From contig JAAYQR010000017.1 of NCBI GenBank assembly GCA_012519205.1, forward strand, positions 1 through 64,000: DNA of 64,000 nucleotides. The letters run 5' to 3'. Within the stretch, counting starts at the first letter, position 1, and each line of letters starts with the position of its first letter. This stretch comes from Candidatus Epulonipiscium sp. GTDB lineage: Bacteria; Bacillota; Clostridia; Lachnospirales; Defluviitaleaceae. The position numbers were made by a program, and so were the translations under genes. Positions 54,623 through 63,418 of the stretch are shown here, in pieces. The notes beneath the pieces are model-generated. The model was not told where the DNA came from, did not search any database, and saw nothing but the letters and a program-made list of their open reading frames with translations.

Positions 54623-56039
54623 GACAAAACAATTTCACAGTTTACGGTGGAAGATATTACTAACTTTTATGCTCATTAGCTTTATACCATTGATGGCATT
54701 TTCTACGACCCTATATAAGAGATTAGAAAATAACTATATTGAAGAGCGAAAGGCAGAATTACTCAGGCAGGCAAATGTAACCGCAGGACATATTGCTATA
54801 GGAAAATACTTACTAGATGATAGTAAAAGGGAATTGTTTGTATATGAGATTGAGCAAACCAGCAAAGAAATCAAGGCCCGAATTATTGTGGTTGATGGGA
54901 ATAGTTTTGAGGCCTATGATTCTAATAAGACAGAACAAACAGAAGAAAAGAAAAAGACCCATGTATATAAGGAAATACTTAAAGCTCTTCAAGGAAAGGA
55001 TACCGCTGAAAAGCACGAAGATAATTTAGTATATGCTGCTGCATCCATTATAGATAGCAACCAAATAATAGGTGCAGTAATGATATCTGCTCCAATTGAC
55101 GATATGGTGAGTAAAACCTTAGATACCATAAAAAGGCAGCTGTATCTTTTAACTATACTCACCAGTATGATAATTGGTATTTTAAGTTTTTTTGCTTCAG
55201 GGGTAATTACTAATCCTTTAAAAAGAATGTTAAAAGTAATTCAAAAAATTACAGAGGGACATCTTGAACAAAAAGTCGAAATAAAAGGTAGAGATGAACT
55301 AGCAGAACTTGGAAATGCATTTAACCATATGTCTAGTCAGCTTTTGAAGGTAGATCAGTCAAGGCAGGAATTTGTTTCAAATGTATCCCATGAATTAAAG
55401 ACCCCTTTAAGTTCTATTAAGGTCTTAGGAGAGTCTTTATTATTTCAAGAGGAAGTTCCAAACGAGATGTATAAAGAATTTTTTATAGATATTAATTCAG
55501 AAGTGGATAGATTAACTGCAATTATAAATGATCTTTTATTACTGGTTAGGTTAGATCGAAAAGAAGTGCCCATGACAGTTCAAAATACTAATTTAAATAA
55601 ACTCATTCAAGAAATTTTAAAACGTCTTCACCCCCTAGCAAACAAAAAAAATATAGAATTAATATATGAGAGTTTTAGGGATGTGTATGCAGAAGTAGAT
55701 GAAATGAAACTTACCTTAGCTATTTCTAATTTAGTTGAAAATGGTATTAAATATACTGAAGAAGCTGGAACTGTAAGGGTAACTGTAGATGCAGACCATC
55801 AAAATTCATTTATCAAGGTTATCGATACAGGAATAGGTATTCCAGAAGAAGAAAAAGATAAAATATTTGATCGTTTCTATAGAGTAGATAAGACAAGGGA
55901 TAGAGAAACGGGGGGAACTGGATTGGGATTGTCGATTACCTATCGAACTGTTTTATTACACCATGGAAGTATTAAGGTAACGAATAATGAGAGTGAAGGT
56001 TCAGAATTTACTATAAGATTGCCACTTAAGCAAAGTTAA
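54600..56039 (+). CDS. Membrane sensor histidine kinase
   Basis: About 480 residues. Two membrane helices (LLTFMLISFIPLMAFSTTLY and LTILTSMIIGILSFFASGVI) flank an extracellular sensor of about 140 residues. A HAMP domain, HisKA with FVSNVSHELKTPLSSIK and HATPase with NLVENGIKYTE, DTGIGIPEEEKDKIFDRFY and GTGLGLSI follow. It should phosphorylate the regulator encoded upstream. The start is uncertain: the frame overlaps the regulator gene, and near its stop no ATG, GTG or TTG fits an SD. TTG 54600 or a non-standard ATT at 54618 are candidates. Confidence 0.88.
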   Translation: MVIILRIETKQFHSLRWKILLTFMLISFIPLMAFSTTLYKRLENNYIEERKAELLRQANVTAGHIAIGKYLLDDSKRELFVYEIEQTSKEIKARIIVVDGNSFEAYDSNKTEQTEEKKKTHVYKEILKALQGKDTAEKHEDNLVYAAASIIDSNQIIGAVMISAPIDDMVSKTLDTIKRQLYLLTILTSMIIGILSFFASGVITNPLKRMLKVIQKITEGHLEQKVEIKGRDELAELGNAFNHMSSQLLKVDQSRQEFVSNVSHELKTPLSSIKVLGESLLFQEEVPNEMYKEFFIDINSEVDRLTAIINDLLLLVRLDRKEVPMTVQNTNLNKLIQEILKRLHPLANKKNIELIYESFRDVYAEVDEMKLTLAISNLVENGIKYTEEAGTVRVTVDADHQNSFIKVIDTGIGIPEEEKDKIFDRFYRVDKTRDRETGGTGLGLSITYRTVLLHHGSIKVTNNESEGSEFTIRLPLKQS

Positions 56040-56156
56040 TAATTTTGTAACAACTATTTGCTATGATTGTAAAGATTATATTATATAATATCCCATACCA
56101 TATAGACTGATTCTATTACAGTTAATAATAAGTGTATATCTATCGGAGGTGATAGG

Positions 56157-57104
56157 ATGAGATCCAAAAATAAAACCGCATTAATTTTCATATTTATTTT
56201 TTCACTTATCTTACTTATTTCATTAGTAAGCTGTAAAATGTCAAACAATAAACAAGATAAAAATAAGGATACGCAAGTAATCTTATATTTTATTGATGGG
56301 GATAAATCACAATTAAAAGAAGAAAAACGGTTGGTCAATTTAGAAAGCAAAGAAGACTTAATAAAATACTCTGTTGAGGAGCTTAAAAAAATGCCTAAAA
56401 CCGTGGGGCTTCAACCTTCTATTCCACAGGACATTAAAATCAATACGATGGTATTAGAGGGCAACACATTAAAAGTTGATATCTCGTCGCAATATAAAGA
56501 TTTATCAGCACAAAAACAAGTATTGCTTAGGGCATCCTTGGTGAAAAGCCTTACAGAATTTGATTTTGTGGACTTATTAGAAATTATGATTGAAGGTGAG
56601 CCTCTTCTTGGTGCAGATGGTAAGGCTATAGGTCCTATGTCAAAGGAAGATATAGTTCTTGAACCGTCCAATGCTATAACTAAGGCTAGCTTACAAAATG
56701 TTAAATTATATTTTTCTAGCAATAACGCAGAAAAATTAGTTCCCGAAGAAAGACAAATAGAAATAAATCCTAATATTTCATTGGAAAAATACATTGTGGA
56801 GCAATTGATTTTAGGACCTAATAATAAGGAATTAATCATGACAGTTCCACCAGAAACAACTATAAAGGATATCGAAACTAAGGATGGAATTTGTTATGTG
56901 GATTTAAGCAATGAATTTAGAACGAAACATTGGGGAGGCTCTACAGGGGAAACTATGACTATTTATTCTATTGTAAATTCCCTTACAGAGTTACCTAATG
57001 TTAAAAAAGTACAATTTTTAATAGAAGGGGAAAAACAACAAGAATTTAAGGGGCATTATGATTTTAGCGGTCTATTTGATAGAGATGAAAATTTAATTAG
57101 ATAA
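56157..57104 (+). CDS. GerMN-domain lipoprotein
   Basis: A 315-residue protein with a lipoprotein signal (hydrophobic stretch ending LVSC) and two GerMN domains (about residues 40-165 and 180-300; the second with WGGSTGETMTIYSIVNSL). GerM proteins act in sporulation and germination; two GerMN domains are the usual GerM form. SD GGAGGTGATAGG before the ATG. It follows the two-component pair by about 115 bases. Confidence 0.88.
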   Translation: MRSKNKTALIFIFIFSLILLISLVSCKMSNNKQDKNKDTQVILYFIDGDKSQLKEEKRLVNLESKEDLIKYSVEELKKMPKTVGLQPSIPQDIKINTMVLEGNTLKVDISSQYKDLSAQKQVLLRASLVKSLTEFDFVDLLEIMIEGEPLLGADGKAIGPMSKEDIVLEPSNAITKASLQNVKLYFSSNNAEKLVPEERQIEINPNISLEKYIVEQLILGPNNKELIMTVPPETTIKDIETKDGICYVDLSNEFRTKHWGGSTGETMTIYSIVNSLTELPNVKKVQFLIEGEKQQEFKGHYDFSGLFDRDENLIR

Positions 57105-57124
57105 TGAATTAAGTGGAGGACAAA

Positions 57125-59575
57125 ATGAAGCGTCCGCTTATCTGGATATTTTTAATGTACTTATTAGGTATTTTAGGGGGATGGTACTGCTTAAATTTAA
57201 GCAGCACTATCCTTTTTTTTAGTTTTATTTTTGTTATTGTAATAATACTATACAAAAAAACAAAGTGGAACGGAATATTGGTATTCCCCTTATTTTTGTT
57301 GTTTGGATATATACAAATAGAGCTGAGCTTTATTCCTAAGGATGTTATTTTAGAAGAAGCAATAAATAAAAACAGCAGTATGAATGTTAAGGTGAAAGGC
57401 GTTATCGAGGATATCAAGGATACAGGGGACGGTCAAATAAGCTGCATTATAAAATCCAGTGAAATCCTTTGTAAAAATAAAATCCATGTAAAACCAATTA
57501 AAATAAAACTTTATACAAAACTAAATAGTAAAATAGAATATGGCAATATAGTTCAAGTGGATGGAAAAATAATGGCTTTTGAACCTCTTAGGAATCCTGG
57601 TGGATGGAATGAAGTCCTTTATATGAAAACTCAAGGAATAGATTATAAAATGTTTGGGGACTTGATATCTATAAAACCTGATAGGAAAAATTTTAGGAGT
57701 TATTTGCAGCAACTTAGGGGTAGGTTTTTTCAAGTGTACGATAAATTATTACCATTTGAACAATCTTCCATAATAAAAGCAATGATTATTGGGGAAAAAA
57801 GCACCTTAGGCAAGGAACAAAAATTAATATATCAGCAGGCAGGCATATCTCATATATTGGCGATATCGGGTCTACATATTTCTATTATTGCTTTGTTTTT
57901 ATGGTGGATATTTAAAGCCCTTAGGGCACCAGCTATTGTTAGTACAATTTCTATTGTATCTTTCCTATGGATATACTGTGTTTTTACAGGGTTTGGGGTT
58001 TCCACCGTAAGGGCGGTATTAATGATTACCCTAACTTTATCTAGCAAAATCATACGGAGAAGTTATGATGTACATACCTCTATAGTCCTAGCTGCATTTA
58101 TAATTCTTATAAAGCAACCCCTATATCTATGGAATGCGGGTTTTCAACTATCCTTTGCGGCGGTATTGGGACTAATTTTCCTTGGCCCCTTATTCAATAG
58201 GATATTTTGGATACCTGAAAAAATCCGTAAGATTTTATCTCCTTCCATGGGGGCAGGACTTGCAACTTTACCTATAGTAGCGTATCATTTTTATTATATT
58301 TCACTAATAGGATTTATTCTTAATCTGATTATAGTTCCTCTATCTACCTTTGTGGTAGGCTTTGGTTTTTTAGGGGGGGTTGTTGGCCTTTTTTGGATTC
58401 AGGGAGCCCGTTTTATCATAGGAATAGTTTATTATATACTTTGTTTTTATGAATATATAGCCAAATTATTTATAAGGATTCCCCATTCGAATTTAATAAC
58501 AGGAGCCACTAGCCTATGGCAGATTTTTGTGTATTATACGACTATTTTTGTACCCATATTGTATTTTTACTATAAAAGAGAGTACAATCTAAACAAAAAG
58601 ATATTAGGTCGTTTCGGTATAATTTGTCTTTTGTTATGGGGTACATTCTTATTTAAGAATAATAAGTTTGAAGTTGTTTTTTTAGATGTAGGCCAAGGAG
58701 ATTCGGCAGTAATCCATACCGAAAACAACAAGAACCTATTAATAGATGGGGGAGATAAAGGGTGTCAGAAAGTTATTCTACCCTATTTACATTATAAGGG
58801 TATAACCAGTTTAGATGGGGTGTTTTTATCCCATCCCGATAAGGATCATTTAGCAGGACTTGTAGATATCTTAGATTACATAGATATTAAAAAAATATAT
58901 GTATCCGTAGAAAACGATGGTAAAGATAAAATGTATCACCAATTTATATCAAAGGCAAAAAGCCTTGATATACCTTGTTATTTCCTAAAAAAAGGAGAAG
59001 AAATTTCAATTGATAAGATTCATTTAATTTGTCTGTACCCTCAAGATAATCACATGAAGAAAGATGGTGGGGGATGGAATAAGGTATCGATGGTTTTTCA
59101 AATACAATACGGGACCCATACATTTTTATTTACTGGAGATATTGAAAAAGAGCAGGAAAATAATATATTAAGACTTTATAAACCTATACAAACAGATTTT
59201 CTAAAGGTTCCCCATCATGGTTCCAAAACTTCTTCTACTGAGGACTTTATCCGTTGGTGTAATCCCCAAAATGCCATCATTAGCTGTTCCAAAAATAATA
59301 GATATAGTCACCCTCATAAAGAAGTAATAGAAAGACTATCTAAAAATAATATAAACACCATAACCACATCGAATAATGGTGCGGTTATGATAACATCCAA
59401 TGGAAAAGAGTACGCAATAAATACTATGATACAAAATAGGGGTAATGTATATGAAGCAGCTAAAAGAAGAATTGAAAAAAGATATTTTTCGTTCATCATA
59501 TTTATTTTATGGGGAGGAGCAGTTCTTAAAAAAGTATTATCTAGAAAGGATAATGGAAAAACTAGTTCCCTGTGA
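57125..59575 (+). CDS. comEC: DNA internalization channel ComEC/Rec2
   Basis: An 816-residue protein with N-terminal membrane helices and OB-like DUF4131 region, the ComEC channel domain (MIIGEKSTLGKEQKLIYQQAGISH is cut here as GISHILAISGLHISIIA), and a C-terminal metallo-beta-lactamase domain (LDVGQGDSAVIHTENN, SHPDKDHLAG, KVPHHGSKTSS). It takes up single-stranded DNA. ATG 57125 is chosen (GGAGG 5 bases upstream); GTG 57113 precedes that SD. The last ~45 residues overlap holA in another frame by 125 bases and look like a read-through tail: one extra A at 59433-59436 would give a TAG stop within the holA SD. Confidence 0.92.
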   Translation: MKRPLIWIFLMYLLGILGGWYCLNLSSTILFFSFIFVIVIILYKKTKWNGILVFPLFLLFGYIQIELSFIPKDVILEEAINKNSSMNVKVKGVIEDIKDTGDGQISCIIKSSEILCKNKIHVKPIKIKLYTKLNSKIEYGNIVQVDGKIMAFEPLRNPGGWNEVLYMKTQGIDYKMFGDLISIKPDRKNFRSYLQQLRGRFFQVYDKLLPFEQSSIIKAMIIGEKSTLGKEQKLIYQQAGISHILAISGLHISIIALFLWWIFKALRAPAIVSTISIVSFLWIYCVFTGFGVSTVRAVLMITLTLSSKIIRRSYDVHTSIVLAAFIILIKQPLYLWNAGFQLSFAAVLGLIFLGPLFNRIFWIPEKIRKILSPSMGAGLATLPIVAYHFYYISLIGFILNLIIVPLSTFVVGFGFLGGVVGLFWIQGARFIIGIVYYILCFYEYIAKLFIRIPHSNLITGATSLWQIFVYYTTIFVPILYFYYKREYNLNKKILGRFGIICLLLWGTFLFKNNKFEVVFLDVGQGDSAVIHTENNKNLLIDGGDKGCQKVILPYLHYKGITSLDGVFLSHPDKDHLAGLVDILDYIDIKKIYVSVENDGKDKMYHQFISKAKSLDIPCYFLKKGEEISIDKIHLICLYPQDNHMKKDGGGWNKVSMVFQIQYGTHTFLFTGDIEKEQENNILRLYKPIQTDFLKVPHHGSKTSSTEDFIRWCNPQNAIISCSKNNRYSHPHKEVIERLSKNNINTITTSNNGAVMITSNGKEYAINTMIQNRGNVYEAAKRRIEKRYFSFIIFILWGGAVLKKVLSRKDNGKTSSL

Positions 59576-60443
59576 GAATCGATTGATGAATATGGTAACT
59601 TTCGAGGGAAAATCAGTTGCAGCCCATCAAATTATAGAAACTGCGCAGGTTCTTCCATTTATGGGTGAAAAGCGGCTTGTTATTGTTGAGGATTCGGGAT
59701 TATTCATTTCGGGGCGTAAAAGTGATGCGGAACTTATCAATACCTTTATAGAAAACATACCACCTACAACCTGTCTTATATTTCTAGAAAATGAAGTGGA
59801 TAAAAGAAATAAGCTATACAAAACCATGAACAGCATGAAAGTAGCCATTGAGTTTAAAACTCTTAAGGAAGAAGAACTGCTTATATGGATAAAGAGGGAG
59901 TTTAAAAAAGATAAAAGGGCAATCGACAATAAGACGGCTTTATACATGATTCGTACAGTTGGAACCTCTATGGGGGAGATATTAAATGAGATTGAGAAAT
60001 TAATTGCCTATACGGATGAAAATGCCGATATAACCTCTAAGGATATAGATAATATATGTACTAAATCTCTAGAGGCTCATATTTTTGACCTTCTTAAAGC
60101 AATGGGTTATAAGAAGGCAGATGAGGCCCTTAGGATATATTCAAATCTCATTCTACTTAAGGAGCCCCCAATTAGAATCCTGGCTATGATAACAAGACAG
60201 ATAAGATTAATTCTACAGGTAAAATATCTTTATGAACGGGGGACAAGTCCAAGGAACATCGCCCAAGAATTAAAACAGCCGTATTTTGTGGTAAATGACT
60301 GTTTAAAACAGTCACAGTTTTTTACAATATCCACGTTAAAGCAGGCAATAAAAGATTGTTTAGAAACTGATATAGCATCAAAAACAGGCAAGATGGAACC
60401 ACAGTTAGCAATTGAAATATTTCTTATGAAATATAGCAAATAA
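59451..60443 (+). CDS. holA: DNA polymerase III delta subunit
   Basis: A 330-residue clamp-loader subunit (YqeN type). The start SYLFYGEEQFLKKYYLERI, the middle LPFMGEKRLVIVEDSGLF and FDLLKAMGYKKADEALRIY, and RILAMITRQIRLILQVKYL are typical. ATG 59451 has AGGGG 8 bases upstream; ATG 59445 is also in frame but too close. It overlaps comEC as called. Followed by a terminator shared with rpsT. Confidence 0.94.
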   Translation: MKQLKEELKKDIFRSSYLFYGEEQFLKKYYLERIMEKLVPCENRLMNMVTFEGKSVAAHQIIETAQVLPFMGEKRLVIVEDSGLFISGRKSDAELINTFIENIPPTTCLIFLENEVDKRNKLYKTMNSMKVAIEFKTLKEEELLIWIKREFKKDKRAIDNKTALYMIRTVGTSMGEILNEIEKLIAYTDENADITSKDIDNICTKSLEAHIFDLLKAMGYKKADEALRIYSNLILLKEPPIRILAMITRQIRLILQVKYLYERGTSPRNIAQELKQPYFVVNDCLKQSQFFTISTLKQAIKDCLETDIASKTGKMEPQLAIEIFLMKYSK

Positions 60444-60471
60444 AAACCACCCTAAAGGGTGGTTTTTATTT
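60438..60471. terminator. Bidirectional terminator holding the stop codons of holA and rpsT
   Basis: Two exact 16-base arms (AAATAAAAACCACCCT and its complement) around AA. The holA TAA (60441-60443) is in the left arm and two bases of the rpsT TAA (60470-60472) in the right arm. Confidence 0.9.
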
Positions 60472-60736
60472 ATGCGCCAATTTTATTTACTATCTTAGCT
60501 AAGCTTGATTTCTTTCTAGCAGCAGCATTCTTATGGAATACACCTTTAGAAACAGCTTTATCAATTTCAGTAGCAGCTTTCGCTAAAGCAATTTTAGCTT
60601 CTTCAAGATTATTATTTTCGGCGGTTAAAACAACTTTCTTTATAGCTGTTTTAACTTTTGATTTAATAATACGATTTCTTAAAGTTTTTGTTTGGATAAC
60701 TTTTATTCTTTTCTTTGAAGATTTTATATTTGCCAT
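60470..60736 (-). CDS. rpsT: 30S ribosomal protein S20
   Basis: An 88-residue basic protein: MANIKSSKKRIKVIQTK start, then SKVKTAIKKV and AVSKGVFHKNAAARKKSSLAK. SD GAGGAGGTGAC before the ATG. It reads opposite to its neighbours, as in Bacillus. Its promoter is at 60826-60854, giving an ~80 nt leader; autoregulation by S20 is possible. Confidence 0.97.
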   Translation of the reverse strand: MANIKSSKKRIKVIQTKTLRNRIIKSKVKTAIKKVVLTAENNNLEEAKIALAKAATEIDKAVSKGVFHKNAAARKKSSLAKIVNKIGA

Positions 60737-60825
60737 CTTGTCACCTCCTCAGGATTCGTGATTAGACGAGACACATCTTTTATTTGGGGAATAATAGACG
60801 AATCATTTAAAGTCAAACATAATAT

Positions 60826-60854
60826 ATTTTAATCTATAAAAGGAAATAAGTCAA
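60826..60854 (-). promoter_or_regulatory. rpsT promoter
   Basis: On the minus strand, TTGACT (60849-60854), 17 bases, TAAAAT (60826-60831). A second TTGACT at 60811-60816 has a poorer -10. Confidence 0.6.
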
Positions 60855-60917
60855 TGAATATAAGAAAAAATACTGGAAAAAATACTTTTATGCACTTTAA
60901 CAATAGGAGATGATAAT

Positions 60918-61916
60918 ATGGGAAAAGAAGGAACTAAGTTTAGCGTTCGGACGGACCTAGCAATAGAAACTAGGGAAATGGTCAAAAAAGAAGAAAATGT
61001 AGAAGTTCCTGGGGTAAAGGTAACTGTGGAGGAGCAAAAAGAAAAGGAAATAACTGTGACATGGGTGGAAATTATGAACGAAGAGGGAGAAAAACAAATG
61101 GGTAAGCCCATGGGGAATTATATTACTGTTGAAAGCCCCCTTATGAAAGAAAATGATGTGGAAGCCCATGAAGAAATCATTAGGACATTGGCGAAACAAT
61201 TGGTAAAAATAAAAGAATTAGATGAAGATACGGTTATATTGATAGTAGGATTAGGAAATTGGAATGTAACCCCTGACGCCCTAGGACCTAAGGTAGTTTC
61301 TAAGGTATTTGTGACAAGACATTTACTTTCACAGGTGCCGGAGCAAATTGATGAATCAGTTCGTCCAATAAGCGCTATTTCTCCTGGTGTAATGGGAATT
61401 ACGGGGATAGAAACCAGTGAAATTATTGAAGGAGTAGTCAAAAAAGTAAAGCCCGATTTGGTTGTGGCTATTGATGCCTTAGCATCAAGAAAGGCAAGCC
61501 GGGTCAATGCAACGATACAGATAGCAGATACCGGAGTGCACCCAGGTTCAGGGGTAGGCAATAGGCGAAAAGGTTTAAATGAAGAAACCTTAGGGGTTCC
61601 GGTTATTGCCATTGGGGTTCCTACAGTTGTGGATGCAGCAACCTTAGTAAATGATACAATAGACCATTTAATTGAAGCCATGTTAAAAGAGGCTAATCCC
61701 AATATGGGTTTTTATAAAATGCTAGAGGATTTAAATGAACAAGAAAAATACCAATTAATAAAAGAAGTCTTAAATCCCTATGTAGGAGATTTGTTCGTAA
61801 CTCCTAAAGAAATTGATTCAGTGATTGATAGACTGGCATATATCATTTCTAATGGTATAAATATTGCTTTTCACCCTGGAATTGATTTAAAAGATATTAA
61901 TAGATATACGTATTAA
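60918..61916 (+). CDS. gpr: Germination protease GPR
   Basis: A 332-residue protease that degrades small acid-soluble spore proteins during germination. It shows VRTDLAIETREM near the N-terminus, where the propeptide is removed (after Glu in TDLAIE, about residue 17), then ETSEIIEGVVKKVKPDLVVAIDALASR and NTGVHPG-like TGVHPGSGVGNRRK. SD AGGAGATG. It is followed by spoIIP and lepA, the conserved order. It marks a true spore former. A forespore sigma promoter is expected, but I could not find one with correct spacing. Confidence 0.97.
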   Translation: MGKEGTKFSVRTDLAIETREMVKKEENVEVPGVKVTVEEQKEKEITVTWVEIMNEEGEKQMGKPMGNYITVESPLMKENDVEAHEEIIRTLAKQLVKIKELDEDTVILIVGLGNWNVTPDALGPKVVSKVFVTRHLLSQVPEQIDESVRPISAISPGVMGITGIETSEIIEGVVKKVKPDLVVAIDALASRKASRVNATIQIADTGVHPGSGVGNRRKGLNEETLGVPVIAIGVPTVVDAATLVNDTIDHLIEAMLKEANPNMGFYKMLEDLNEQEKYQLIKEVLNPYVGDLFVTPKEIDSVIDRLAYIISNGINIAFHPGIDLKDINRYTY

Positions 61917-61990
61917 AATCATAATGTATGCCCTACAATAATAAAATATATATATACAATTTCTAAAGATAATTATTGGGGGGCAATATT

Positions 61991-63298
61991 TTGATAAGAA
62001 TTCATACGGTTAATATCAAAAAAATAAAGTCAGGAACAATATTCATTATAATTTTAGCTTTTTCAGTCTTTTTTATATCTAAATTACTGCAGATTGCTAG
62101 TAGGGATATTTCAATTGATTTTGAAGATAAAATCGGTGGAGTTCCGCGATACATTAAAGAACAATCTTATAATCCTCAGATTTATAAAAAGATAATCGAC
62201 CAAACTATTCCGTATGTTGATGAGTATTCAAATAATGGACAGACTGTAGATGGTTTAGCTACGAATATAATGATTCTTTTTACAGGTATAAACTCAAATA
62301 AGTTAAACACTATTTTTGAAGGAATTATCCCTGCATCAAAAAGCCTATATCTAAACTCATTGCAATATGCACAAAATGTAATAGAGGTAGAAGGACATTT
62401 TGAGGATTACTTGAAAAATGAGGATAAAGGAATATATCAAAATGAAGAAGATTTTTATGATGGTGGCATGGAAGAAGCAGATACATTTGAGGATCCCTTT
62501 AGTAATTCTAAAATCATATACACAGAGGAACAACTCAAAGATATTGATTTTCTATACAGAAATATTTATAATTTCCAAGGGAATTTAAGATTAACCTATA
62601 AGGAAATACCGGCAGCAAAACTTATTAAAAAGGATATGACCTTAAAGAAAAAGGACTCCAAACCCCAAATATTAATATTTCATACCCATTCTCAGGAAAA
62701 TTTTATAGATAGCAATCCTAAGAATTTAAACGAGGGAGTTATAGGTTTAGGTGATGAATTAGCAAAAATTCTCCAAAGAGAATATGGGGTTGGGGTATTA
62801 CATCATAAGGGGCAATACGATGTAATGAATGGGAAATTAATGAGGGATGGAAGTTATGAAAGGGTGGAGCCTGCCATAAGAAAAATTTTAAAACAAAACC
62901 CTTCCATTGAGGTGCTTATTGACTTGCATAGGGATGGGGTACTAGAGCATGTGAGATTAGCTACCACAATAGATGGAAAACCCACAGCAAAGATTATGTT
63001 TGTAAATGGTGCTTGCAAAATTATGAAAGATGGTCGGCTTACAGAAGTTACAAGTCTCCCAAATCCATATAGAGAAGAAAATCTTGCGTTTAGTTTGCAG
63101 ATGCAGCTTAAGGGCAATGAACTTTATCCTGATTTACTAAGAAAAATATATATAAAGCCCTATAGGTATACCCTTCATATGCTTCCTAAATCCTTAATCA
63201 TAGAAGTAGGTGCCAACACCAATACCCTAGAGGAAGCAAAGAACTCAATGAAGCCCCTAGCAGAAATTTTAGCAAAGGTTTTGGAACTGCAAAATTAG
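61991..63298 (+). CDS. spoIIP: Stage II sporulation protein P
   Basis: A 435-residue protein with an N-terminal membrane helix (TIFIIILAFSVFFISKLL) and a C-terminal amidase/endopeptidase domain with FHTHSQENFIDS, DLHRDGV and IIEVGANTNTLEEAKNSM. With SpoIID and SpoIIM it drives engulfment. The start is TTG 61991, 8 bases after GGGGGG; a TTG at 61976 lies before that SD. 74 bases after gpr. Confidence 0.93.
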   Translation: MIRIHTVNIKKIKSGTIFIIILAFSVFFISKLLQIASRDISIDFEDKIGGVPRYIKEQSYNPQIYKKIIDQTIPYVDEYSNNGQTVDGLATNIMILFTGINSNKLNTIFEGIIPASKSLYLNSLQYAQNVIEVEGHFEDYLKNEDKGIYQNEEDFYDGGMEEADTFEDPFSNSKIIYTEEQLKDIDFLYRNIYNFQGNLRLTYKEIPAAKLIKKDMTLKKKDSKPQILIFHTHSQENFIDSNPKNLNEGVIGLGDELAKILQREYGVGVLHHKGQYDVMNGKLMRDGSYERVEPAIRKILKQNPSIEVLIDLHRDGVLEHVRLATTIDGKPTAKIMFVNGACKIMKDGRLTEVTSLPNPYREENLAFSLQMQLKGNELYPDLLRKIYIKPYRYTLHMLPKSLIIEVGANTNTLEEAKNSMKPLAEILAKVLELQN

Positions 63299-63304
63299 AA
63301 GGTA

Positions 63305-63333
63305 TTGAGCCATGACCTGGCCTATGTTATAAT
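63305..63333 (+). promoter_or_regulatory. lepA promoter
   Basis: TTGAGC (63305-63310), 17 bases, TATAAT (63328-63333). The leader of ~80 nt contains a hairpin at 63360-63388. Confidence 0.6.
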
Positions 63334-63359
63334 ATGTTGATGTATAAAAACAAGCATTA

Positions 63360-63388
63360 AAGCCAACTGTAAATCGGTTGGTTTTCTT
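63360..63388 (+). terminator. Hairpin with T-rich tail between spoIIP and lepA
   Basis: CCAACTG (63363-63369) pairs with CGGTTGG (63375-63381, one G-U) followed by TTTTCTT. It could end spoIIP transcripts or attenuate transcription from the lepA promoter just upstream. Confidence 0.55.
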
Positions 63389-63418
63389 AAGATACTATAT
63401 TAAGGAGGAACACCCAAG

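Noticed and set aside
60459-60761. Open frame opposite rpsT
   Set aside because: Shadow of the S20 gene on the other strand, with no SD of its own.
60855-60887. Sigma-G type promoter before gpr (TGAATA ... AATACTT)
   Set aside because: The spacing is about 20 bases, longer than the 17-18 expected, and the -10 matches only 5 of 7. Too weak to list.
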